From positions 1-9,840 of the forward strand of contig JABFVJ010000140.1 in assembly GCA_013362835.1 (NCBI GenBank): DNA of 9,840 nucleotides, written 5' to 3'. The notes under the pieces were generated by a model. The model was not told the origin of the DNA. It searched no databases and saw only the letters and a program-made list of their open reading frames with translations. The translations under genes and the position numbers were made by a program. Positions within the stretch are counted from its first letter, which is position 1. Each line of letters opens with the position of its first letter. Shown in pieces: positions 1 through 6,345 of the stretch. This DNA is from Nonomuraea sp. Lineage in GTDB: Bacteria > Actinomycetota > Actinomycetes > Streptosporangiales > Streptosporangiaceae.

Positions 1-141
1 GCCGATGAGCTGGCGCGGCTCTTCGTGATGCTGGTCGACGGGGCGATCGTCACGGCGGTTCGTGAGCGTACGACCGAACCTGCCCGGCGGGCGCGGGTCG
101 CGGCCGCCGCGCTCCTCGCCACCGCGGGAAGCGCGGTGTAG
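1..141 (+). CDS. TetR/AcrR-family transcriptional regulator, C-terminal fragment
   Basis: This is the last 46 codons of a gene entering from the left edge, in frame 1 and ending at TAG 139-141. The visible peptide contains LFVMLVDGAIVTAVRER followed by an alanine- and arginine-rich helix. That pattern (LvDGAivtA..R.., then ArrAr.aA..LL) is typical of the last helices of the TetR ligand-binding and dimerisation domain. The helix-turn-helix lies outside the window, so neither the DNA target nor the ligand can be judged. The gene ends 70 bases before ettA on the same strand. It could regulate genes to its left, and nothing here links it to the TAGAAT operators further right, none of which occur near it. 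Family assignment rests only on this tail. Confidence 0.7.
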   Translation, partial: ADELARLFVMLVDGAIVTAVRERTTEPARRARVAAAALLATAGSAV

Positions 142-198
142 GGGAGAGGGGACGTGGGGGAAGCGGCCGGGGCGGCGGAAGCCTGGGCGGGTTGCCTC

Positions 199-211
199 TA
201 AGCTAGGGAGC
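199..211 (+). promoter_or_regulatory. Putative leaderless promoter (-10 TAAGCT) of ettA
   Basis: TAAGCT at 199-204 fits the actinobacterial -10 pattern TANNNT, and its last base lies 7 nt before the ATG at 212. Transcription would start at or next to the A of the start codon, giving a leaderless mRNA. The purine run AGGGAG at 205-210 is only 1 nt from the ATG, too close for a normal Shine-Dalgarno. No convincing -35 is visible 16-18 bp upstream. Leaderless genes are common in actinomycetes; applying that here is inference. Confidence 0.45.
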
Positions 212-1868
<1,657 letters not shown>

Positions 1869-1876
<8 letters not shown>

Positions 1877-1906
1877 CCGTCCCGCACGCGACTGACCGTC
1901 CCACAC
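1869..1906. repeat. 19-bp tandem duplication across the ettA stop codon
   Basis: GCGACTGACCGTCCCGCAC at 1869-1887 is followed directly by a copy at 1888-1906 with one substitution. The first copy contains the last ettA codons (Arg-Asp-stop). A degraded third copy can be seen around 2015-2030. The duplication does not alter the protein because the first TGA is used. Confidence 0.8.
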
Positions 1907-1913
1907 CGGGGTA

Positions 1914-2105
1914 CGGCGGGCGCGTAGTACAGCGGGCGCAGAAGGCGCAAAGGACGGCGGGCGCAGAACGCGCGTAGTACGGCGGGCGCAGAAGCATGGT
2001 GAGCGGCAGGCGTCCCGCACGCGACAGACGGTCCTGCATCGGGTACGGCGGGCGCGGAGAGCGCGGAGTGCGGCGGGCGCGGAGAGCGCCGGAGTACGTG
2101 GGCGC
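1914..2105. repeat. Degenerate ~25-bp repeat family A (CGGCGGGCGC core)
   Basis: The core CGGCGGGCGC occurs at 1914, 1955, 1980, 2046 and 2071. A one-base variant is at 1930 and a weaker one near 2097. The spacings 1930-1955, 1955-1980 and 2046-2071 are each 25 bp, so this looks like an eroded minisatellite. Several copies are followed by CGTAGTAC or GGAGAGCG. Frames stay open here because the repeats contain few stop codons, but no start with a ribosome binding site or a recognisable protein is present. This is the left third of the gene-free stretch 1877-2520. Confidence 0.6.
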
Positions 2106-2115
2106 GGGATGCGCG

Positions 2116-2157
2116 GTGAGCGGCAGGTCCAGTCGGGGCCTGCCGCTCGCGGCTTTT
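2116..2157 (+). terminator. Possible intrinsic terminator hairpin downstream of ettA
   Basis: GAGCGGCAGG at 2118-2127 pairs perfectly with CCTGCCGCTC at 2139-2148, extended by a U-G and a G-C pair, around an 11-nt loop. GGCTTTTG follows at 2151-2158. The stem plus short T run resembles a rho-independent terminator reading rightwards. It is 240 bp past the ettA stop, so it may be a back-up signal. The left arm sequence GGTGAGCGGCAGG also occurs at about 1997-2009, so the arm is itself repeat-derived. Confidence 0.5.
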
Positions 2158-2185
2158 GGGCGGACGGTGCCGCGCCAGGGCTGGC

Positions 2186-2403
2186 GTCCGGGGTGCGGTC
2201 GGGACGGAGCGTCCGGAGTGCGGTTGGGACGGGGCGTCGGGGATGCGTCTGGGACGCGGCGTCCGGGACGGAGCGTCCGGAGTGCGGTTGGGACGGGGCG
2301 TCGGGGATGCGTCTGGGACGCGGCGTCCGGGACGGGGCGTACGGGGTGCGGTTGGGACGAGGTGCGGTTGGGATGGGTGTCCGGGGCGCGGTTGGGATGG
2401 GGT
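2186..2403. repeat. 25-bp minisatellite array, family B (GTGCGGTTGGGAC core)
   Basis: Units of 25 bp start at 2186, 2211, 2236, 2275, 2300 and 2379. Deleted units of 14 bp lie at 2261 and 2325, and of 23 and 17 bp at 2339 and 2362. The block 25+25+14 forms a 64-bp higher-order unit repeated without mismatch: bases 2200-2271 equal 2264-2335. The unit length is not a multiple of three, so all three plus frames read similar Gly/Arg/Val-rich peptides, which argues against coding. Near-perfect copies indicate recent expansion by slippage or unequal crossing-over. Confidence 0.9.
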
Positions 2404-2441
2404 GTCCCGGCCGTGCTTGGTGGGTGTCGTCCAATGCGCCT

Positions 2442-2537
2442 GGATGTGTCAGGGAGCACTGGTCGGGATGGTCGAGTCGGCAGGTACTGGGATGGTCGAG
2501 TCGGTACGTGGCGGGATGTGTCAGGCTGTGTGGGTTG
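2442..2537. repeat. 24-bp minisatellite array, family C (GGATGGTCGAGTCGG core)
   Basis: Four 24-bp units start with GGATG at 2442, 2466, 2490 and 2514. The inner two share GGATGGTCGAGTCGG and the outer two share GGATGTGTCAGG. The last unit overlaps the 3' end of the minus-strand SCP2-like gene, whose stop codon is at 2521-2523. The array therefore supplies that protein's last few codons. Together with families A and B it fills the whole gap between ettA and the convergent operon. Confidence 0.8.
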
Positions 2538-2934
2538 GGAGGCGGGAGAGGGTGGCCAGGGACTCGATGAAGAAGTAGATCACGCGGAAGAAGGCCAGGA
2601 CGTCGCCGCGTTCGAGGCGCAGCCCCCGGTACATCACCACGCGGCCCGGGTCGGCGCCCTGCCGGAGTGAGTCCCAGGTAGCCCGGTCGGCGGCGAGGAC
2701 GTACTCGGCCTCGCCGGGGTCGTCGGTGACGACCGCGTCGGCGCAGCGGCCGTCCTTCCAGGTCAGCACCAGGTATTCGCCGCTCTCCCGCACGCCGAGC
2801 GCCCACCGCGCCGTGTAGCCGGAACGGGCGCGGTCGATCCAGTTCCAGTACGTCGGCAGCTTGCCCTCCTGGGCCGGACCCGCGTCCACGGCGACGCGGG
2901 CGGCCTCGGCCCACTCCGGGGTGAAGAACTGCAT
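2521..2934 (-). CDS. SCP2 sterol-binding-domain-like protein
   Basis: Small soluble protein of 137 aa, the length of a single SCP2 domain. It reads as a typical SCP2-type fold. An N-terminal helix (FFTPEWAEAARVAVDA) is followed by strands with GEYLVLTWKDG. Next comes the characteristic segment EAEYVLAADRATWDSLRQGADPGRVVMYRGLRLERGD, split here as EAEYVLAADRATW and MYRGLRLERGD, and then a hydrophobic helix VLAFFRVIYFFIESL near 112-126. SCP2 domains bind lipids, sterols or acyl-CoAs in a hydrophobic tunnel, so it may carry or present the substrate of the oxidase encoded just upstream. The ATG at 2934 begins 4 nt after the oxidase stop, with GGAGG 8 nt ahead of it, so the two are co-transcribed. 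The last codons and stop fall in a 24-bp repeat unit. The exact ligand is unknown. Confidence 0.7.
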   Translation of the reverse strand: MQFFTPEWAEAARVAVDAGPAQEGKLPTYWNWIDRARSGYTARWALGVRESGEYLVLTWKDGRCADAVVTDDPGEAEYVLAADRATWDSLRQGADPGRVVMYRGLRLERGDVLAFFRVIYFFIESLATLSRLPTHTA

Positions 2935-2938
2935 GAGG

Positions 2939-3886
2939 TCAGCCTCCGGCGAGCTCTGGTTCGATGCGGGCGACCATGTCCTGGATGTCCGGGGCGAGGG
3001 CGATGCCGACGTCCACGAGCTTCATGTGGAGCTGGCGGATCATGAGCCGGCGTACCTCCTCGGGCTCCCAGCCCAGCGACTCCAGCGCGAGCCTGCGGCT
3101 GGTGGCGCCGTTGATGGCGAGGATCGTCCGGAGCGTCTCGTGGATCTGCAGCAGCAGGCGCGGGTCCTCGCGTACGGAGTCGCGCAGGAACCGCATGCCG
3201 AACTGCACGTGTCTGGCCTCGTCGCGGCAGGTGGCCGTGAAGCCGGTGTAGTAGCCGGGCAGGAAGCCGCGCTCGCGGCAGTACGTCAGCGTGATCTTCA
3301 TGACGGACAGGGCCAGCACGCCCTCGATCCACAGGAAGTACGTGGTCCCGTAACGCACTCTGGCCGCCGGGTCCTCGGGGTCCTTCCGCAGTTCGTCGGC
3401 CTGGTAGGCGAGCAGCCCGAACGGGCCGACGAACGTCTCGGACACGTGCTCGAAGGAGTTGTCCAGCACCTCCTGCACGGAGTCGCCGGGCATGCCGACG
3501 ACCTCGCGGTAGAAGCGGTCGAAGAAGACCGTGTGGCGGGCCTCGTCCTCGATCTGGCTGGACATGTAGATCTTGGATTCCTCAGAGCCGCCCAGCATGA
3601 AGACCGGGAGCTCGACCTCGACCTGCCGCTCGCCGTGGTGGAACCCGGCCGAGATGCCGACGAAGGCGTCGCGTTCCTCCTGGGTCATGCGTTCGCGCCA
3701 GTCGATCACGTCCTGGGAGAAGTCGAGGTCGTAGACGTCCCAGCGCTGCCGCAGGTACCGCTTGTACAGCTCGGTGTAGTCGGGCAGGCGTTTGAGGTCG
3801 CGGTGCACGTAGGCGAGCACGTCGTCGATGTCGAGATCGCGGATGCCGCGCAGGTCGGACTCGGCGACGTCGTTCAGCTCTGTCAT
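2939..3886 (-). CDS. R2-like ligand-binding oxidase (R2lox-type ferritin-fold dimetal protein)
   Basis: Predicted four-helix ferritin-fold oxidase of 315 aa. The six metal ligands can be read as E86 (HGERQV), E115 and H118 (DEARH), E188 (WIEG), and E223 and H226 (RDEARH). The E188-to-E223 spacing of 35 equals that in mycobacterial R2lox (Rv0233). Both residues of the R2lox Tyr-Val ether crosslink appear conserved: V89 three residues after the first Glu, and Y183 five before the third Glu. Position 122, where class Ia ribonucleotide reductase R2 has its radical Tyr, is Phe, and no nrdA-like gene is near, so ribonucleotide reduction is unlikely. R2lox proteins use a Mn/Fe centre and bind a long-chain fatty-acid-like ligand. 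The ATG at 3886 overlaps the transporter stop as ATGA, with GGAGAGG 7 nt upstream. Automated pipelines would probably name it ribonucleotide reductase beta subunit. Confidence 0.75.
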   Translation of the reverse strand: MTELNDVAESDLRGIRDLDIDDVLAYVHRDLKRLPDYTELYKRYLRQRWDVYDLDFSQDVIDWRERMTQEERDAFVGISAGFHHGERQVEVELPVFMLGGSEESKIYMSSQIEDEARHTVFFDRFYREVVGMPGDSVQEVLDNSFEHVSETFVGPFGLLAYQADELRKDPEDPAARVRYGTTYFLWIEGVLALSVMKITLTYCRERGFLPGYYTGFTATCRDEARHVQFGMRFLRDSVREDPRLLLQIHETLRTILAINGATSRRLALESLGWEPEEVRRLMIRQLHMKLVDVGIALAPDIQDMVARIEPELAGG

Positions 3887-5199
3887 CCTTCGGCCTCTCC
3901 GAGGGCGACTTTCACGGGGGCGGGGGCGGCGCGCCGCCAGGGCCCATTGAACAGCAGGATCGCGGGGATGAACAGGACGAGGCAGCCCAGCGCCACGAAC
4001 AGCCAGGTCTGCCAGCTCGTGGCCTCGACCACGTGCGGGATGACGAGCAGGCCGACCACGGCGATGGCCTTGCTGAGGAAGCCGAACAGGCCCCACGCGG
4101 TGCCCTGCAGGCGCGGGTCGGCGTCCTCGGCGTCCTCGGAGTAGTTGGCCATCCAGGGGGCGTACGCGACGCCGAGCGAGCCGCCGAGCAGGGCGCCGAC
4201 CACCATGAGCGTGCCGGTGGAGATGTCCTCCTGGCCGAGTGCGACGGCGAGGTAGGCGGTGACCAGCACCGCGGCGATGGTGCCGCCGAGCGAGAACGGC
4301 TTGCGCAGTTGCAGGCGGTCGGACAGGCGGCCGGTGACGATCAGCGTGATGAGGTTGAGGCTCCAGAACGCGGCCATGATCGTGGACGCCTGGGCGCTGC
4401 TGATGCCGAGCGCGCCGACCAGCATCGTCTGGCCGAACAGCGACAGCGTGATGTAGAGGACCAGCCAGAGCGAGATGCCGACGACGTGCGCCCAGATGTT
4501 GCGCCGGGCGAACAACGACCGGATGGTCGGGGGCCGCTGCAGGTCGACCACGTCCTCGCCGGCCCGTTCCGTGTGCTGGATCCTGGCCCGCAGCTCGGGG
4601 GACAGGTCGGCGATGTTGAACGCGATGACGAAGGAGATCACCAGCGAGAAGCAGCCCATGATGACGAACTGGGACCGCCACGACTCGTTGAAGATCGGCA
4701 GCGTCCAGCCGGCCACGGCGGCGGCCAGGAAGTTCGCGCCCACCGGACCCCAGGTCCAGAAGCCGAACGCCTGCGCCCGGCCGAGGCGCGGGGAGAAGTC
4801 GCGGATCAGCGGCGCGGTGCTGGCCATGGCCACGCCGTCCACGAACGCCAGCAGGATGCGGGCGATCAGCAGGTCACGCGGGCTGTGCACGAGCGTCATG
4901 GCGAAGCAGCACACGGCCGTCAGGGCCATGAGCGGGATGAGCAGGCGGACCCGGCCGACCCGGTCGGTGAGCCTGCCGCCCAGGATGGAGGCGATGGCCC
5001 CCGCCACCGCGGCGGCCCCGGACACCGCGCCGTACGTGGCCAGGGACATGTTGAGGTCTTTGAGCAGCAAGGGTACGACGGGCGCGATCTGCCCTTCGTA
5101 CGAGCCGATGAGGATGGCCAGGACGGCCATGGTGAGGATCTTCATACGGCGTGCGCCGGTTGGGTACTCGTCGAGCTCGCGGACGTAGGACAGCCTCAT
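3883..5199 (-). CDS. MFS transporter, 12 TM
   Basis: Polytopic inner-membrane protein of 438 aa, a usual length for a major facilitator. Hydrophobic segments alternate with short loops in two halves. The classic motif A after TM2 is present, GGRLTDRVGRV at residues 74-84, with a weaker copy GRLSDRLQLRKP in the second half. A longer polar central loop near 195-228 (acidic, then Arg-rich) joins the halves. The N-terminus before TM1 is cytoplasmic and basic. ATG 5199 is preferred because GAAAGG lies 6 nt upstream; an internal Met at residue 19 is the alternative. It is the first gene of the minus-strand operon and overlaps the R2lox-like gene by 4 nt. Direction of transport and substrate cannot be read. 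Position suggests import of the oxidase substrate, but efflux of a product or toxic substrate is equally possible. Confidence 0.9.
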   Translation of the reverse strand: MRLSYVRELDEYPTGARRMKILTMAVLAILIGSYEGQIAPVVPLLLKDLNMSLATYGAVSGAAAVAGAIASILGGRLTDRVGRVRLLIPLMALTAVCCFAMTLVHSPRDLLIARILLAFVDGVAMASTAPLIRDFSPRLGRAQAFGFWTWGPVGANFLAAAVAGWTLPIFNESWRSQFVIMGCFSLVISFVIAFNIADLSPELRARIQHTERAGEDVVDLQRPPTIRSLFARRNIWAHVVGISLWLVLYITLSLFGQTMLVGALGISSAQASTIMAAFWSLNLITLIVTGRLSDRLQLRKPFSLGGTIAAVLVTAYLAVALGQEDISTGTLMVVGALLGGSLGVAYAPWMANYSEDAEDADPRLQGTAWGLFGFLSKAIAVVGLLVIPHVVEATSWQTWLFVALGCLVLFIPAILLFNGPWRRAAPAPVKVALGEAEG

Positions 5200-5241
5200 G
5201 ACAAGCCTTTCTGGTCGAGCTTAGGCCCCCCGTCATGAGTT

Positions 5242-5271
5242 CTAGAAGCTAGCTCTAGAATCCATTTCTGA
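5242..5271. promoter_or_regulatory. Operator pair upstream of the MFS operon (CTAGAAT-N3-ATTCTAG type)
   Basis: CTAGAAT CCA TTTCTGA at 5255-5271 matches the 7-3-7 operator seen at the other two promoters in 11 of 14 half-site positions. A second, overlapping copy at 5242-5258 reads CTAGAAG CTA GCTCTAG, 11 of 14, offset by 13 bp. The pair also forms a perfect 7-bp inverted repeat TTCTAGA/TCTAGAA with a 7-bp spacer (5240-5260). It lies 43-72 bp upstream of the MFS start, where a promoter is expected; binding would probably block RNA polymerase. Confidence 0.6.
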
Positions 5272-5325
5272 GATGCTGCTCCTCACATCGGCTGACGTCA
5301 AGAGTGCGTACCCGGTATCGCGGGA

Positions 5326-5355
5326 CTAGAATCAAATTCTAGGATTCGCTCGTAG
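5326..5355. promoter_or_regulatory. Operator upstream of the VOC gene (perfect CTAGAAT-CAA-ATTCTAG)
   Basis: CTAGAAT at 5326-5332 and ATTCTAG at 5336-5342 form a perfect 7-bp inverted repeat around CAA. A weaker copy offset by 13 bp, CTAGGAT TCG CTCGTAG at 5339-5355, matches 10 of 14. TAGAAT at 5327-5332 is itself a good -10 hexamer for the plus strand, so a bound regulator would cover the promoter; no clear -35 is visible. Size and symmetry fit TetR-family operators such as the KstR type, but the regulator is not in the window in recognisable form. Confidence 0.7.
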
Positions 5356-5368
5356 TCAGGAGTTGTGC

Positions 5369-5875
5369 GTGGACCTGGAACTTGACGGCGTGACCTTCGA
5401 CCACACGGCCGTGGCCGCTCCCCGGATCAGAGACCTGCTGCCGATCTACCGCGACCTGCTCGGCGGGCGGCACCTGGGAGGAGGCGGCGACAACCGGGTC
5501 GGCGGGTATCGCACGTTGCAGCTCGTGTACACGAACGGGAGCAAGATCGAGCTCATGGAGCCGCTGGCCGGGTCGACGTTCTTCGACAGCTTCTTCGAGC
5601 TCACCCGGGGCAGGGGCGGGGTTCATCACCTGAACTTCCACGTCACCGACATGGACGCGGCCGTCGCCGGTCTCACCGGGCGCGGCTTCCGGCTGCACGG
5701 GCTCAACCGGGGCGACGTCCGCTGGCAGGAGGTGTTCCTGCACCCGAAGGAGGCGCACGGCGTGCTGATCCAGCTCGCCTGCCCGGGGTTCCGCGAGCCG
5801 GACGAGGTGCGCCCGACGCTGGAGGAGGTGCTGGCCGGTCGCGGGCGGAACGGCAACGGGGTGCCGAGCCCCTGA
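5369..5875 (+). CDS. VOC-superfamily protein, methylmalonyl-CoA epimerase-like
   Basis: Cytoplasmic 168-aa protein with the paired beta-alpha-beta-beta-beta modules of the vicinal oxygen chelate fold. It is closest by eye to methylmalonyl-CoA epimerase: FDHTAVA near the N-terminus, IELMEP at 60-65, RGGVHHLNFHV from 82 and HPKEAHGVLIQLA from 125. Probable metal ligands are H12, E61 and H87. The fourth position is Q135 where epimerases normally have Glu (GvliEL), so the chemistry may differ. The start is taken as GTG 5369 because AGGAG ends 6 nt upstream; TTG 5363 would touch the Shine-Dalgarno. It is divergent from the MFS operon and shares its operator type. Isomerisation of an acyl-CoA is a plausible role. 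Dioxygenase or other VOC chemistry cannot be excluded. Confidence 0.75.
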   Translation: MDLELDGVTFDHTAVAAPRIRDLLPIYRDLLGGRHLGGGGDNRVGGYRTLQLVYTNGSKIELMEPLAGSTFFDSFFELTRGRGGVHHLNFHVTDMDAAVAGLTGRGFRLHGLNRGDVRWQEVFLHPKEAHGVLIQLACPGFREPDEVRPTLEEVLAGRGRNGNGVPSP

Positions 5876-5901
5876 GCCTTCCCCTCGTACCGAACTTAGT
5901 C

Positions 5902-5931
5902 CTAGAGTGGGATTCTAGAACTAGATTGGGG
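5902..5931. promoter_or_regulatory. Operator upstream of the DUF35-thiolase pair
   Basis: CTAGAGT GGG ATTCTAG at 5902-5918 repeats the 7-3-7 operator with one mismatch in 14. A partial copy offset by 13 bp starts at 5915 (CTAGAAC TAG ATTGGGG). The site ends 19 bp before the ATG at 5938 and covers possible -10 elements (TAGAAC, TAGATT). It indicates that the DUF35 gene has its own promoter, despite following the VOC gene by only 62 bp on the same strand. Confidence 0.65.
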
Positions 5932-5937
5932 AGGCCG

Positions 5938-6345
5938 ATGAAACCGGCACCGAAGCCCACGCCCGACACCCAACCGTTCTGGGACGGCACGGCCGCGGGA
6001 GAGCTCAGGATCCAGCGCTGCCAGACGTGCGCGCGGCACTACTTCTACCCGCGGCCGAGCTGCCCCCACTGCGGGAGCGACGACGTGGAGTGGGTACGCG
6101 CGACCGGCCGCGCGACCCTGTACTCGTACGTGATCAACCATCGGCCCGCGCCGGGCTTCGAGGGCGAGGGGCCGTACGCCATCGCCGTGGTGGAGCTGGA
6201 GGAGGGCGTACGGATGATGACGAACATCGTGGGCGTGGCCAACACCCCCGACGACCTGCCCCTCGACATGGAGCTACAGGTGGTGTTCGAGCAGCGCGGC
6301 GACGTGCACGTGCCGCTGTTCGAGCCGGCGGGAGGCGCCCGATGA
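5938..6345 (+). CDS. Zn-ribbon/OB-fold protein (DUF35 family, thiolase partner)
   Basis: 135-aa two-part protein. After an N-terminal helix (TQPFWDGTAAGEL) comes a rubredoxin-like zinc ribbon with C28, C31, C42 and C45 (CQTC and CPHC). An OB-fold follows, starting near GRATLYSYVINHRPAPGF and including PYAIAVVELEEGVRMMTNI. This is the standard DUF35 layout. Such proteins form complexes with thiolase-fold partners and help hold the acyl-CoA, as in the ChsH2-DUF35/Ltp2 retro-aldolase and in archaeal HMG-CoA synthase complexes. ATG 5938 is chosen because GGGGAGG precedes it by 3 nt and it gives the usual family N-terminus. Its TGA overlaps the thiolase ATG as ATGA, so equimolar, coupled synthesis with its partner is likely. 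Confidence 0.88.
   Translation: MKPAPKPTPDTQPFWDGTAAGELRIQRCQTCARHYFYPRPSCPHCGSDDVEWVRATGRATLYSYVINHRPAPGFEGEGPYAIAVVELEEGVRMMTNIVGVANTPDDLPLDMELQVVFEQRGDVHVPLFEPAGGAR

Noticed and set aside
1996..2670. Three overlapping plus-strand open frames rich in Gly, Arg and Val.
   Set aside because: All three frames give similar low-complexity peptides from the 25-bp units, which is expected of non-coding repeats. None has a good ribosome binding site or a recognisable domain.
2939..3886. Naming the ferritin-fold gene nrdB (ribonucleotide reductase beta).
   Set aside because: There is no radical Tyr after the first EARH motif, no nrdA nearby, and the Tyr/Val pair typical of R2lox is present.
2861..5238. 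Long plus-strand open frames of 427 and 401 codons opposite the MFS and R2lox-like genes.
   Set aside because: They mirror the codon pattern of the genes on the other strand and show only His-, Asp- and Glu-rich antisense composition.
5293..5300. The palindrome TGACGTCA midway between the divergent starts.
   Set aside because: It is a lone 8-bp palindrome without extended symmetry or a second copy, so chance is likely; it is worth only a glance when relatives are aligned.
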